Positions 33,116 through 42,386 of a stretch of DNA of 64,000 nucleotides are shown here, piece by piece. The stretch comes from Paraburkholderia unamae (GTDB lineage Bacteria; Pseudomonadota; Gammaproteobacteria; Burkholderiales; Burkholderiaceae): assembly GCF_003268775.1 (NCBI RefSeq), contig NZ_QLSU01000002.1, forward strand, positions 124,001 through 188,000, written 5' to 3'. The notes under the pieces were generated by a model. The model saw only the letters and a list, made by a program, of their open reading frames with translations. It was not told where the DNA came from and made no database searches. How positions within the stretch are numbered: position 1 is the first letter of the stretch; the number at the start of each line of letters is the position of its first letter. Position numbers and translations under genes: made by a program.

Positions 33116-34297
33116 ATGCTCGGAATTAATACCAATATCAACTCGCTCGTGTCGCAGCAGAACCTGAGTGGTTCGGGCAGCGCGCTGTCGCAAGCGATCA
33201 CGCGTCTGTCGTCGGGCAAGCGCATCAACAGCGCAGCGGACGACGCAGCAGGCCTCGCGATCTCGAACATCATGCAGACCCAGATCAACGGTCTGAACCA
33301 GGGCGTGTCGAACTCGAACGACGGCACGTCGATGGTGCAAACGGCATCGAGCGGCCTGTCCTCGCTGACGAGCAGCCTGCAACGTATCCGCCAACTGGCC
33401 ACGCAGGCAGCGAACGGCTCGATGACCGACGACGACCGCGCGGCGCTCCAGCAGGAAGTCACGCAACAGATTTCGGAAGTGAACCGTATTGCGTCGCAAA
33501 CGACGTACAACGGCATGAACCTGCTCAACGGTTCGATGGGCAACGTGTCGTTCCAGGTCGGCGCTAACGTCGGCCAGACGATCAGCCTGAGCCTCACGCA
33601 AGACATGTCGGCTGCCAAGCTCGGCACCGGCAACGTGCAAGCCGGCAACACGCTCGGTTCGTTCAGCGGCCTGTCGCTGGACAACAGCGGCGCTTCGGTT
33701 GCTTCGGGCGCCACGATCACGTCCATCAACGTGATCTCGGACGGCAAGGGCGGCTACACGCTGACCGACCAGAACAACGAAGCCCTGTCGCTCTCCGCAG
33801 CCCAGGCCATCTTCGGCACCACCAACGTGGCGACCGACGCCAACGGCAACACCGCCATCAGCGCCGCCAATGCTTCGGGCATCGGCTCAGCCGGGGCCAC
33901 GAAGCTGGATACCCTCACCAGCGGCACGACTGCGACTTCGAACGACACCGTCGGCAAGACGATCGACGCACTGAACACGCCGTCGGACGTGGCAAGCATC
34001 AACATCAGCAGCCAGAGCGGCGCCAGCATGGCGATGGAGTCGATCGACAACGCGCTGACCACGCTGAACAACCTGCAAGCAACGCTTGGCGCGGCACAAA
34101 ACCGCTTCACCGCCATCGGCTCGACGCAGCAAGCTCAAGCGACCGACCTGTCGAGCGCCCAGTCGTCGATCCAGGACGCGGACTTCGCACAGGAAACCGC
34201 CAACCTGAGCAAGGCACAGGTTCTGCAACAAGCCGGTATCTCGGTGCTGGCACAAGCGAACTCGCAGCCGCAGCAGATCCTGAAGCTTCTCCAGTAA
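33116..34297 (+). CDS. fliC: Flagellin
   Basis: Filament protein of 393 residues, exported by the flagellar type III apparatus. The conserved N-terminal D0/D1 region starts MLGINTNINSLVSQQNLSGS and contains SSGKRINSAADDAAGLAI. The conserved C-terminus ends QAGISVLAQANSQPQQILKLLQ. The central part (about residues 175-300) is rich in Ser, Thr, Gly and Ala and is the surface-exposed region where O-glycans would attach. ATG at 33116 with CGGAGAA upstream. Controlled by the sigma-28 promoter at 33014. Confidence 0.98.
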   Translation: MLGINTNINSLVSQQNLSGSGSALSQAITRLSSGKRINSAADDAAGLAISNIMQTQINGLNQGVSNSNDGTSMVQTASSGLSSLTSSLQRIRQLATQAANGSMTDDDRAALQQEVTQQISEVNRIASQTTYNGMNLLNGSMGNVSFQVGANVGQTISLSLTQDMSAAKLGTGNVQAGNTLGSFSGLSLDNSGASVASGATITSINVISDGKGGYTLTDQNNEALSLSAAQAIFGTTNVATDANGNTAISAANASGIGSAGATKLDTLTSGTTATSNDTVGKTIDALNTPSDVASINISSQSGASMAMESIDNALTTLNNLQATLGAAQNRFTAIGSTQQAQATDLSSAQSSIQDADFAQETANLSKAQVLQQAGISVLAQANSQPQQILKLLQ

Positions 34298-34317
34298 GAC
34301 GCTTCCGGCCTCTGGCC

Positions 34318-34376
34318 TCCGGCGCGCAGCGCATCGCGCGCCGGTCGCAAATCCGTCGGGAGGCTTGCCTCCCGAT
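34318..34376 (+). terminator. Hairpins downstream of fliC
   Basis: Two stems follow the flagellin stop: CCGGCGCGC paired with GCGCGCCGG, then TCGGGAGGC paired with GCCTCCCGA at 34356-34375, the latter trailed by TTGTCGTTTCC. Together they could end most fliC transcripts or stabilise the abundant flagellin mRNA. Confidence 0.6.
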
Positions 34377-34481
34377 TGTCGTTTCCAGCGTTAAATCGCG
34401 CATTCGACCGTACGCTCAAGCGCACGTTCAACCACGCATTCAACCGTTTTAACCGGCCTTGCCGACGCACGGAGCCCCCTC

Positions 34482-36065
34482 ATGTCCACCGTAACCGGAT
34501 CTACGACTGCTGCGATCGCGAGCGCAGTTGCGACCACGACCGCCGCCGCCCAAGCCTCGGTGCAGGCAGCCGCCCAGTCGATCATCAGCGGCTCGACCAA
34601 TTCGTCAATGGACACGAGCTCGCTCGTCACCGCGCTCGTCAACAGCAAGACCGCCGGCCAGGCCGCGACCATCGCCGCCGAACAGACCGCCGACAACACG
34701 CTGATCTCGGCATACGGCACGCTCTCCGCGGCACTCTCCGCGTTGCAGGCAGCCGTCCTGCCGCTCAGCGACGGCGACACGCTCAGTACGTTCTCGACCA
34801 CCCTGAGCGGCACCGGCGTCACCGCCTCGGCCGCAACCGGCGCGGTGGCGGGTTCGTACTCGCTCAATGTCTCGCAGGTCGCCACGTCGCAGGTGCTCAC
34901 TTCGGCGGGCTACGACGCGTCGACCGCCCTGGCCACCGGCGCGGCCACGATGACCCTGTCGGTCAACGGCCAGAGCGCCACGATTTCGCTGAACAGCTCG
35001 AACAGCACGATTGCCGGCATTGCCTCGGCGATCAACTCGTCGAACAACAATCCGGGCGTCACCGCGACCGTGGTGACCGGCTCGGACGGCGCCCACCTCG
35101 TGCTGCAATCGACCACGACGGGCGCGTCGAGCGGCATCAGCATCCAGATCAGCGACACGAATACGACCAACGGCAAGGCCGACGCGCTGAACGATCTCGC
35201 GGTGACGACCACGCCGGGCAAGACGATCAGCAGCTCGAGCGACCTCACCGCCACCGATAGCAGCAACAACACGTACAACCCCAGCCAGTCGACCATCAGC
35301 GGCTCGGGCTGGACCCAGACTCAGGCCGCCCAGAATTCGTACTTCACGCTCGGCGGCGTGGGCGTGTCCAGCACCACGAACTCCGTGACGACGGCCCTCT
35401 CCGGCGTGACGCTGAACCTCACGTCTGCGGCGGTCGGCACCACGCAAACACTCACGATCGCGCAGGACACGAGCGCCGAGAGCTCGGCGATCGACACGTT
35501 CGTGACGCTCTACAACACGCTCGTCACGACGATGGGCTCGCTCACGGCGTTCAACGCGAACTCGACGTCGCAAGGCGTGCTGATCGGCGACTCCACGTTG
35601 AGCACGATCCAGAACCAGCTCGCCAAGATCGTGGGCAGCGGCGTGGGCAGCGGCACCTCCAAGACGACGCTTGCCGCGATCGGCATCACGCTCCAGTCGG
35701 ACGGCACGCTGTCGGTCGACGACTCGACGCTCAGCAGCGCGCTCCAGAACAACCAGTCGGTCGTGGCGTCGCTGTTCAACCCGGTGAACGGCATTGCCGC
35801 GCAACTGGACGACAGCATCACGAACTACACGTCGACTGGCGGCATCATTCAAAACCGCACGGACGCGATCAACGCCGACCTGACGAGCCTGTCGAACCAG
35901 CAGACGACGCTGACGAACTGGCAAGCCCAGCTCACCAGCATGTACACGGCGCAGTTCACGGCGCTCGACACCCTGATGGCGACGATGAACAGCAACTCGC
36001 AATACCTCACGCAACTGTTCGGCGGCACCAGCAGCGCAGGCGCGCTCGCCACGAACAAGGGCTGA
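34482..36065 (+). CDS. fliD: Flagellar filament cap / hook-associated protein 2
   Basis: Cap protein that folds flagellin at the filament tip, 527 residues, very Ser/Thr/Ala-rich. The conserved N-terminal region has DTSSLVTALVNSKTAGQ and the SYSLNVSQVATSQVL domain. The C-terminal domain has SSAIDTFVTLYNTLVTTMGSL and ends in a coiled-coil segment (ALDTLMATMNSNSQYLTQLF). The first 40 residues are an Ala/Thr-rich extension not usual in enterobacterial FliD. ATG at 34482 with GGAGCC upstream. No sigma-28 element with correct spacing is visible before it. Confidence 0.95.
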   Translation: MSTVTGSTTAAIASAVATTTAAAQASVQAAAQSIISGSTNSSMDTSSLVTALVNSKTAGQAATIAAEQTADNTLISAYGTLSAALSALQAAVLPLSDGDTLSTFSTTLSGTGVTASAATGAVAGSYSLNVSQVATSQVLTSAGYDASTALATGAATMTLSVNGQSATISLNSSNSTIAGIASAINSSNNNPGVTATVVTGSDGAHLVLQSTTTGASSGISIQISDTNTTNGKADALNDLAVTTTPGKTISSSSDLTATDSSNNTYNPSQSTISGSGWTQTQAAQNSYFTLGGVGVSSTTNSVTTALSGVTLNLTSAAVGTTQTLTIAQDTSAESSAIDTFVTLYNTLVTTMGSLTAFNANSTSQGVLIGDSTLSTIQNQLAKIVGSGVGSGTSKTTLAAIGITLQSDGTLSVDDSTLSSALQNNQSVVASLFNPVNGIAAQLDDSITNYTSTGGIIQNRTDAINADLTSLSNQQTTLTNWQAQLTSMYTAQFTALDTLMATMNSNSQYLTQLFGGTSSAGALATNKG

Positions 36066-36084
36066 GCGCCGCCAGGAGCGAACC

Positions 36085-36384
36085 ATGCAAAACGTAGCCC
36101 CGATCGAGCACATCTGGTCGATGACGAAAGACCTCGAACAGGCCGTCGCGGTCGGCGAGTGGGAGCGGGCCGCGCAGCTCGCGGACGCGCGCTCGCCGCT
36201 CCTCGCTTCGCTCGGCGCGCAGCCGCCGCAGGAAGTCATGGCGCGGCTGCGGTCGATTTACGAGATCGACAACCGCATCGTCGAGGTCGCGCGGGCCGCC
36301 CGGCAGGCGCTGGGGGCCGAGTATCAGTCGAACATGCAGGCGAGCCGCAACGCCGGGCAGTACTTGAGCATGGCGCGCAGGTGA
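36085..36384 (+). CDS. fliT: FliT-like flagellar chaperone
   Basis: Small, predicted all-helical protein of 99 residues placed 19 bases after fliD, the normal location of fliT. It has the helical pattern of FliT (EHIWSMTKDLEQAVAVGEWE at the N-terminus, amphipathic C-terminal helix), though similarity to E. coli FliT is only moderate. It would hold FliD before export and, in enteric bacteria, also counteracts FlhD4C2. Ribosome site CAGGAG. An intrinsic terminator follows. Confidence 0.82.
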   Translation: MQNVAPIEHIWSMTKDLEQAVAVGEWERAAQLADARSPLLASLGAQPPQEVMARLRSIYEIDNRIVEVARAARQALGAEYQSNMQASRNAGQYLSMARR

Positions 36385-36426
36385 AGCGGCGACCACGGTT
36401 ACGGTCGCTGTGAATTGAAGAAAGCC

Positions 36427-36455
36427 GGCCCGCCTTGTGCGGGCCTTTTCTTTTT
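36427..36455 (+). terminator. Intrinsic terminator after fliDT
   Basis: Stem GGCCCGC/GCGGGCC (36427-36433 with 36439-36445), CTTGT loop, followed by TTTTCTTTTT. It closes the fliC/fliD/fliT block. Confidence 0.92.
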
Positions 36456-36623
36456 GATGGGATTTTCTGATTGGGCCCCGATTACTGGATCGGTAGATCC
36501 AAGCCTCGTGCGAGGTCGAACGCGAACAGGCGCTCAGAACAGGTGCTGAGATACGCGTGTGCCGCTTGTACCGCGTAATCGAAACCGCTTGGAGGAAGAT
36601 CGGGCGGAAACCCTTGTCAGACT

Positions 36624-36699
36624 TGGCGCGCCCGGCTGGGATCGAACCAGCAACCCCTGCCTTCGGAGGGCAGTACTCTATCCATTGAGCTACGGGCGC
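36624..36699 (-). tRNA. tRNA-Arg (anticodon CCG)
   Basis: Seventy-six bases including an encoded 3' CCA. The acceptor stem is GCGCCCG/CGGGCGC with discriminator G. The anticodon stem CTGCC/GGCAG encloses the loop CTCCGAA, giving anticodon CCG for codon CGG. The T arm GGTTCGATCC is canonical. No direct repeat typical of an integrated element is seen on either side. Confidence 0.97.
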
Positions 36700-37018
36700 A
36701 TTGACTTGCTGGCGCCGCCACCGGACCGTGGAACACGGGGACGACAGCACCGAAGAGAGACAGAGAGAATACCCGGTTTCGGTTAAACCGTCCACCGCAC
36801 GGGCCCGTGGGGACGGCGCAACGATCATGCGGGTCAACGGCGCCGGGAACCAGAACGCCAGCGGCCCGCGCTCCGGGTAAACGCCCGCTGAACTCCCCCC
36901 GCGCGCGCCAACCCGCCGCAAACCCTTCCGACTATAATCGTCGGTGTTTGATCCGCCGCATGGCCATTGCCGTCCTGCTGTACCGCTCACCAAAAAACCA
37001 ACGGGAGACGAGACAAGC
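36700..37018 (+). promoter_or_regulatory. Upstream region of cytochrome gene
   Basis: A 319-base spacer. A perfect -10 hexamer TATAAT lies at 36932-36937 inside a CCGAC/GTCGG inverted repeat (36927-36931 and 36939-36943), about 80 bases before the cytochrome start. No good -35 is visible, so the site may need an activator. The part near 36700 should hold the tRNA promoter on the minus strand, which I cannot place. Confidence 0.5.
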
Positions 37019-37930
37019 ATGAGCGAAGCACCCCACGGAGCCCCGATCAAAACGCCCGGCCAGCTGATCGCCGCTGTCATCGCCGGGTTTGCCGTCCCCA
37101 TCGTCATCATCATTCTGCTCGCCTACTACGTCGACAACACGACGCGCACCGGCGCGGGCACCGAGGAACTCTCCGACCAGCAGGTCTCCGCGCGCATCGC
37201 GCCGATCGCGCAGCTCAACCTGCGCGACGCCAACGCGCCGCGCGTCTTCAAGACCGGCGAGCAGGTTTATCAAGCCGTGTGCTCGGCCTGCCACGCGGCG
37301 GGCACAGCGGGCGCGCCGAAGTTCGGCAACGCGGGCGACTGGGCGCCGCGCATCGCGCAGGGCTACGACACGCTCTGGAAAACGGCGCTCTCCGGTAAGG
37401 GGGCGATGCCCCCGCGCGGCGGCACGAGCCCCGACGACTACAGCGACTACGAAATCGGCCTCGCCGTCGCCTACATGGCGAACCACGGCGGCGCGACCTT
37501 CCAGGACCCGCCCAAGCCCGCGCCCGGCGCGGCCAATGCCGCCAATGCGGCTGCGGGCGCGGCCGCTCCGGCTTCGGGTGCGGCCGATGCGAACGCCGCC
37601 CAGGCGCAAGCCGCCGCCGCGGCCATCGCGGCCCTTCCGCAAGCGTCGTCGGCCCCGGCGGCCGGTGGCGGCACGCAAAGCGCCGACGCCTCGCAAGCGG
37701 GCAAGGCGCTCTACGAGCAGGTCTGCCAGGCGTGTCACGCCGCGGGCGTGCTGGGCGCGCCGAAGTTCGGCAACAAGGCCGACTGGGCGCCGCGCCTGAA
37801 GGATTCGATGGACACCGTCTACAACTACGCGCTGCATGGCAAGGGCCAGATGCCGCCCAAGGGCGGCTCGACCGCTTCGGATGCCGACGTGAAGGCCGCG
37901 GTGGATTACATGGTGAGCGCCGCGAAGTAA
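37019..37930 (+). CDS. Membrane-anchored diheme cytochrome c
   Basis: Protein of 303 residues with an uncleaved N-terminal helix (about residues 17-37) anchoring it on the periplasmic side. There are two c5-like heme domains: CSACH at 88-92 with Met130 as likely axial ligand (GKGAMPPRGG), and CQACH at 236-240 with GKGQMPPKGG. Between them lies an Ala/Pro/Gln-rich linker (about 165-225). The domains look like an internal duplication. It probably passes electrons in the respiratory chain. The ATG at 37019 has GGGAG upstream. Intrinsic terminator follows. Confidence 0.93.
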   Translation: MSEAPHGAPIKTPGQLIAAVIAGFAVPIVIIILLAYYVDNTTRTGAGTEELSDQQVSARIAPIAQLNLRDANAPRVFKTGEQVYQAVCSACHAAGTAGAPKFGNAGDWAPRIAQGYDTLWKTALSGKGAMPPRGGTSPDDYSDYEIGLAVAYMANHGGATFQDPPKPAPGAANAANAAAGAAAPASGAADANAAQAQAAAAAIAALPQASSAPAAGGGTQSADASQAGKALYEQVCQACHAAGVLGAPKFGNKADWAPRLKDSMDTVYNYALHGKGQMPPKGGSTASDADVKAAVDYMVSAAK

Positions 37931-37950
37931 GGCGCCGCAACCGCGCGCCC

Positions 37951-37985
37951 ATCCCCGCCCGTAGCGATACGGCGCGGGGATTTTT
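37951..37985 (+). terminator. Intrinsic terminator after the cytochrome gene
   Basis: Long stem ATCCCCGCCCGTA with TACGGCGCGGGGAT (one bulge) and a GCGA tetraloop, followed by TTTTT. Confidence 0.9.
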
Positions 37986-38014
37986 ACTTCCGCAGACGAG
38001 CAAGCGTTCGCGCG

Positions 38015-38593
38015 TCAGCGCGCCGGTCGCGAGAATGCGCGAGCGAAGGCGAACCCGCCCGAAGCGTCGTCGGCCAGCGCGCCGTAACGCTCGGCGAGAT
38101 CGGCGGGGGCGAGCCACGGATAGCTCAAGCCCTCCTGCAAGCGCGCGAGCCGCGCGCCGTCCGGGTCGTCGATCACGTCCATGCGCGCAATGTGAATGTG
38201 GAATTGCGCCACGCGCGGGGCGGCCTCGTTGGCGTCGAAGGTCCAGCGATACGTACCGTTGCCGATGCGCAGCACGCCCGCCGCCGCCTCGCGCATCACG
38301 ACGAGCCACGGCAGCGCGTCGATCACGCGGTCATGCGCCGCCAGCGCTTGCGCTTCGCAAAGGTAGTAGGTGCGGCAGCACGAATAACGCTCGCCGAAAT
38401 CGCTCACCAGCGTTTTCGCGATCGCCTCGGCGCCGACGCTGCGCGACGGAAACGTGATGTTCGGCGTGGCCAGCGAAAACGTCAGCACCGCATCGGGCGC
38501 GAACGCTTCGTGGATGCGCGCGGGCTTCGTGTTGTCCTTCGCGTCGATATAGGTTTCGAGCGCGTGACGGTAATGCGCAAGCAATGAATCCAT
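38015..38593 (-). CDS. NTF2-like (SnoaL-type) domain protein
   Basis: Soluble protein of 192 residues with the cone-shaped NTF2-like fold pattern: an N-terminal helix (LLAHYRHALETYIDAKDNTK), a short DAVLTFSL strand, and C-terminal strands (GTYRWTFDAN, AQFHIHIARMDVIDD). No catalytic motif can be assigned. Such domains occur in isomerases, polyketide cyclases and stress proteins. It stands between convergent cytochrome and co-directional Rep genes, which does not indicate a pathway. Confidence 0.75.
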   Translation of the reverse strand: MDSLLAHYRHALETYIDAKDNTKPARIHEAFAPDAVLTFSLATPNITFPSRSVGAEAIAKTLVSDFGERYSCCRTYYLCEAQALAAHDRVIDALPWLVVMREAAAGVLRIGNGTYRWTFDANEAAPRVAQFHIHIARMDVIDDPDGARLARLQEGLSYPWLAPADLAERYGALADDASGGFAFARAFSRPAR

Positions 38594-38680
38594 CAGGTAT
38601 CGGCCGGGTGTGAAACAAGGTCGTTCACTCTACTGCGCGTCGCATCCCGAAATTGCAAACACGCGCCGCGCGCAAGGTCA

Positions 38681-40771
38681 TCAGCCCTTTTGCAGCAGCG
38701 CCTTGAGGCTCGCCAGTCGGTCCTTCGGCGTCATCGGCGCTTCCTCCGCGGTGGGCGGCGGCGCTTCGTCCAGTTCCATCTCGGGGATGAAGCGCGACGC
38801 CTCGCACACCACCGTCTCGCGCGCCCGCTTGCGCTTCTTGCACCAGTTCAGATGCAGGCTGCGCTGCGCGCGCGTGATCGCCACGTACATGAGGCGGCGT
38901 TCTTCCTCGATGCGCGAGTCGTCGATCACGTCGTCTTCCGAACCGCCACGGTGCGGCATGATCCCTTCTTCCACGCCCACCAGGAACACGTGCGGATACT
39001 CCAGCCCCTTCGAGGCATGCACGGTGGACAGGCGCACCGCGTCCGGGTCCTCTTCCTTGCCTTCGAGCATCGACATCAGCGCGACGGTTTGAATCAGGCC
39101 CATGAGGTTCTTGCCGGTGTCCGCGAGGCCGTCGGCATTGTCGTAGCCCGTGGCCTCGCTCTCCTCGCCGATCTCCTGCTCCGGCTTCGTGCCCTTGCGC
39201 TTGAGCCACTCCAGGAATTCGAGCACGTTCTGCCACTTCGACTGCGCCTGGCGCTCGTCGAACGCGTCGTAGAGATACGCCTCGTAGTGGATCGCGTCCA
39301 TGAGGTCGTCGAGCACGACCGTCGCCGGATCTTTATGCGCGCGCTCGGCGAGGCGCTGCATGAAGTCGCAGAACACGCGCATCGGCTCGACCTGGCGCGC
39401 CGACAGCCGCGCCTCGATGCCGCCCATGTACACCGCCTCGAACAGCGACACCTTCGCCTGCCCGGCAAACGAGCCGAGCGCTTCGAGCGTGGTGTTGCCC
39501 ACGCCACGGCGCGGCGTGGTGATCGCGCGGATGAACGCGGGATCGTCGTCGTGGTTGGCGATCAGGCGCAGGTACGCGCAGATGTCCTTGATCTCGGCCT
39601 TGTCGAAGAACGACTGGCCGCCCGAGAGCACGTAGGGAATGCGCTCGCGGCGCAGCACCTGCTCGAAGATGCGCGCCTGAAAATTGCCGCGATAAAGAAT
39701 CGCGTAGTCGCGGAATTGCGCGCGCCGCTCGAACTTGTGCGCGGAAAGGCGGAACACCACCGACTCGGCTTCGTGCTCTTCATCGTTGCAGGGCGTGACG
39801 GTGATGGTGTCGCCCATGCCGTGCTCGGACCAGAGCTTCTTTTCGAAGAGCTTCGGATTGTTCGCGATGACGTTGTTCGCCGCCGTGAGAATGCGCACCG
39901 TCGAGCGGTAGTTCTGCTCCAGCTTGATGACGTGCAGCTTCGGGTAGTCCTTGCCGAGCTGCGCGAGATTTTCGATCGTGGCGCCGCGCCAGCCGTAGAT
40001 GGCCTGGTCGTCGTCGCCCACGGCCGTGAACGCGGCGCGCGGGCCCGCCAGCAGCTTGAGCAGCTCGTACTGGCAGGTGTTGGTGTCCTGGTACTCGTCG
40101 ACCAGCAGGTAGCGCAGCTTGTTCTGCCAGCGCTCGCGCACCGGCTCGTTCTTCGCGAACAATTCGGCAGGCAGGCGGATCAGGTCGTCGAAGTCCACGG
40201 CCTGATAGGCATGCAGCGTCGCCATGTAGTTGCGATAGACGATGGCGGCCTGGTGCTCGTCCTCGTTCGACGCGGTCGCGAGCGCCTGCTCGGGCATCAC
40301 GAGGCCGTTCTTCCAGAGCGAGATGATCGACTGGATCTTGCGGATAAAGCCCTTGTCGGTCGAGCCCACCTGCTCCTGGATCATGGCGAAGCAGTCGTCG
40401 GAATCCATGATCGAGAACTGGGGCTTGAGGCTCAGATGCTCGGCTTCCTGGCGCAGGATCTGCACGCCCAGCGAGTGGAACGTGCAAACCGTGAGCTGGT
40501 TGGTCGGCACCTTGCGGCCCTCCTTGCCGGGCGTGGTGAGCGTCTTGCCTTCGAGCAGCTTGCCCACGCGCTCGCGCATTTCGGCGGCGGCCTTGTTGGT
40601 GAAGGTGACGGCGGCGATATGGCGCGGCTCGAAGCCTTTCGCTTCGATGAGGTGCGCGATCTTCTGGGTGATCACGCGCGTCTTGCCGCTGCCCGCGCCC
40701 GCGAGCACGAGACAGGGACCGTCGAGATAGCGCACCGCTTCGCTTTGGGCGGGATTCAGGCCTGCGGACAT
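38681..40771 (-). CDS. rep: ATP-dependent DNA helicase Rep (UvrD/Rep family)
   Basis: Superfamily 1A 3'-5' helicase of 696 residues that removes protein blocks ahead of the replication fork. Motif Q/I: LNPAQSEAVRYLDGPC and LAGAGSGKTR. Motif Ia TFTNKAAAEM, motif II LLVDEYQDTN, motif III VGDDDQAIYGWRGA, motif IV KLEQNYRST, motif V/VI VRLSTVHASKGLEYPHVF and EERRLMYVAITRA. Overall similarity is closer to Rep than to UvrD or PcrA. The ATG at 40771 was chosen because MSAGLNPAQSEAV matches the family N-terminus; upstream in-frame residues do not. Confidence 0.93.
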   Translation of the reverse strand: MSAGLNPAQSEAVRYLDGPCLVLAGAGSGKTRVITQKIAHLIEAKGFEPRHIAAVTFTNKAAAEMRERVGKLLEGKTLTTPGKEGRKVPTNQLTVCTFHSLGVQILRQEAEHLSLKPQFSIMDSDDCFAMIQEQVGSTDKGFIRKIQSIISLWKNGLVMPEQALATASNEDEHQAAIVYRNYMATLHAYQAVDFDDLIRLPAELFAKNEPVRERWQNKLRYLLVDEYQDTNTCQYELLKLLAGPRAAFTAVGDDDQAIYGWRGATIENLAQLGKDYPKLHVIKLEQNYRSTVRILTAANNVIANNPKLFEKKLWSEHGMGDTITVTPCNDEEHEAESVVFRLSAHKFERRAQFRDYAILYRGNFQARIFEQVLRRERIPYVLSGGQSFFDKAEIKDICAYLRLIANHDDDPAFIRAITTPRRGVGNTTLEALGSFAGQAKVSLFEAVYMGGIEARLSARQVEPMRVFCDFMQRLAERAHKDPATVVLDDLMDAIHYEAYLYDAFDERQAQSKWQNVLEFLEWLKRKGTKPEQEIGEESEATGYDNADGLADTGKNLMGLIQTVALMSMLEGKEEDPDAVRLSTVHASKGLEYPHVFLVGVEEGIMPHRGGSEDDVIDDSRIEEERRLMYVAITRAQRSLHLNWCKKRKRARETVVCEASRFIPEMELDEAPPPTAEEAPMTPKDRLASLKALLQKG

Positions 40772-41148
40772 CGTTGCTGGATTGGAAAAACGGGTGGTAC
40801 GGCTGGGATGCGTGCGGGCGTTGCGCCTCTCGTGACGCCGCCGCTTCGGGCAATAACCGCCAAAGCGCGGCGCACCGCACGGCGCGAGGCGCGCGAACAT
40901 CGCGGCGGCCTCTCACGCGGGAGGTGCGATGTTAACACGTCGCGCGGTGCGACGATGTTGCCCCGAGTTGTCCGCAGTTGCCTCCGCGTTGCCCCGCAGT
41001 TGCCCACGCGTTGCCCCAGCCCGCGCGGCAGGCCCGCGGCGCATCCGTCCCTCGACGCGCTCCGCACACGTGGGCGACCGTGCCACAGACCGTGCCACAA
41101 TAACGGGCTCCCGCCACCCGCCACCCTGCTGGAAAAAGGACGCGCCTC
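40772..41148. other. Divergent region between rep and the oxidoreductase gene
   Basis: A 377-base stretch holding the promoters of two divergent genes and a tandem repeat (annotated separately at 40957-41020). A second small repeat, two copies of GACCGTGCCACA, lies at about 41076-41099. I see no gene. Confidence 0.5.
40957..41020 (+). repeat. Six-unit tandem repeat of 10-11 bases
   Basis: Consecutive units start at 40957, 40967, 40977, 40988, 40999 and 41010. Each begins GTTG followed mostly by CCCCGC, with variations such as GTTGTCCGCA and GTTGCCTCCGC. The period is close to one DNA helical turn. Confidence 0.85.
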
Positions 41149-42198
41149 ATGACTGCACCGCTGCAAATCGGCCTGATGGGCTACGGCTTCGCCGGCCAGA
41201 CCTTCCACGCTCCCGTGATCGCGCACAGCGGCGCGGCGCAACTCGCCGCCATCGCGACGAGCCAGGGCGAGCGCGCCCAGGTCGACTATCCGGACGCCGC
41301 GATCGTGCCCGACCTCGACGCCCTGCTTTCGCTCGACGCGATCGAATGCGTCGTGATCGCCACGCCCAACGACACGCACTACGATCTCGCGCGCCGCACG
41401 CTCGAGCGCGGCAAGCACGTGCTGGTGGACAAGCCGGTCACGCTCACTTCCGAGGAAGCGCGCACGCTCGCGGCCATCGCGAAGCAGCGCGGCCTCGTGT
41501 TCGCGCCCTTCCACAACCGCCGCTGGGACGGCGACTTCCTCACCGTTCGCGACCTGATCGCAGGCGGCCAACTCGGGCGCGTCACGCACTACGAGTCGCA
41601 CTTCGACCGCTTCCGCCCGCAGGTGCGCCAGCGCTGGCGCGAGGACGCCACGCGCGGCGGCGGCCTGCTCTACGACCTCGGGCCGCATCTGATCGACCAG
41701 ACGCTCGCGCTTTTCGGCGCGCCCGAATCGATCACCGCGTTCGTCCACACGCGCCGCGAGCACGCGAGCGCGCCGGACTACGCGCACCTCGTGCTGCGCT
41801 ACCCGCACCACGACGCGGTGCTGCACGCGAGCGCCCTCGCCGCGTACGCGCCGCGCTTTGCGATTCACGGCACGCGCGGCAGCTATCTGAAGAACGGGCT
41901 CGACACCCAGGAAGATCAGCTCAAGGACGGGCTGCGTCCCGGTCAGCCCGGCTTCGGCGCGGGCAACGAGGCGGGGCGCCTGCACGTGCTGAAAGACGAC
42001 GGCCAGGAAGCCGATCTCGAAGTGCCCAACGCCGCGGGCAATTACGCCGATCTGTATCGCGCGCTGGCCGCCGCGATCCGCGAAGGCCAGGCGTTCCCGG
42101 TGAGCCCCCAGGACGCCATCGACGTCATGACGCTCATCGAGCTGGCGATGCAAAGCGCGAAAGAAGGCCGCACGCTGGCGTTCGTGCGCGAGTCCTGA
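41149..42198 (+). CDS. Gfo/Idh/MocA-family oxidoreductase
   Basis: NAD(P)-dependent sugar or polyol dehydrogenase, 349 residues. The N-terminal Rossmann domain has the dinucleotide motif LMGYGFAGQTFHAP and the family's DKPVTLT segment (EKP in most members). The C-terminal domain has GGGLLYDLGPHLIDQ with the probable catalytic His. Resembles YdgJ/YhhX-type proteins of unknown substrate. ATG at 41149. It stands alone between rep and a lipoprotein gene. Confidence 0.9.
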   Translation: MTAPLQIGLMGYGFAGQTFHAPVIAHSGAAQLAAIATSQGERAQVDYPDAAIVPDLDALLSLDAIECVVIATPNDTHYDLARRTLERGKHVLVDKPVTLTSEEARTLAAIAKQRGLVFAPFHNRRWDGDFLTVRDLIAGGQLGRVTHYESHFDRFRPQVRQRWREDATRGGGLLYDLGPHLIDQTLALFGAPESITAFVHTRREHASAPDYAHLVLRYPHHDAVLHASALAAYAPRFAIHGTRGSYLKNGLDTQEDQLKDGLRPGQPGFGAGNEAGRLHVLKDDGQEADLEVPNAAGNYADLYRALAAAIREGQAFPVSPQDAIDVMTLIELAMQSAKEGRTLAFVRES

Positions 42199-42386
42199 CG
42201 GCGCCGGCTCGCGCCGCCGCTTTCGGATGCGGCGGCGTCGAGCTTGCATTGCGCCGACGCCGCTGAAAGGTCCGAACAATTGGTTACATCTGGTTGCTGC
42301 GGCCGGGTCATCACGCGGCAATCGCCAGACGTTTGTGGACATGCAAGACCAAAAAAGCAGCAACGACAAGACAAAGGAGAGTCTGA

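Noticed and set aside
36624..36699. tRNA-Arg as integration site of the glycosylation island
   Set aside because: It lies 3.8 kb from the island on the far side of fliCDT, has an intact 3' end, and no direct repeat or integrase is seen.
40957..41020. CRISPR-like array
   Set aside because: Repeat units are 10-11 bases with no spacers; this is a simple tandem repeat.
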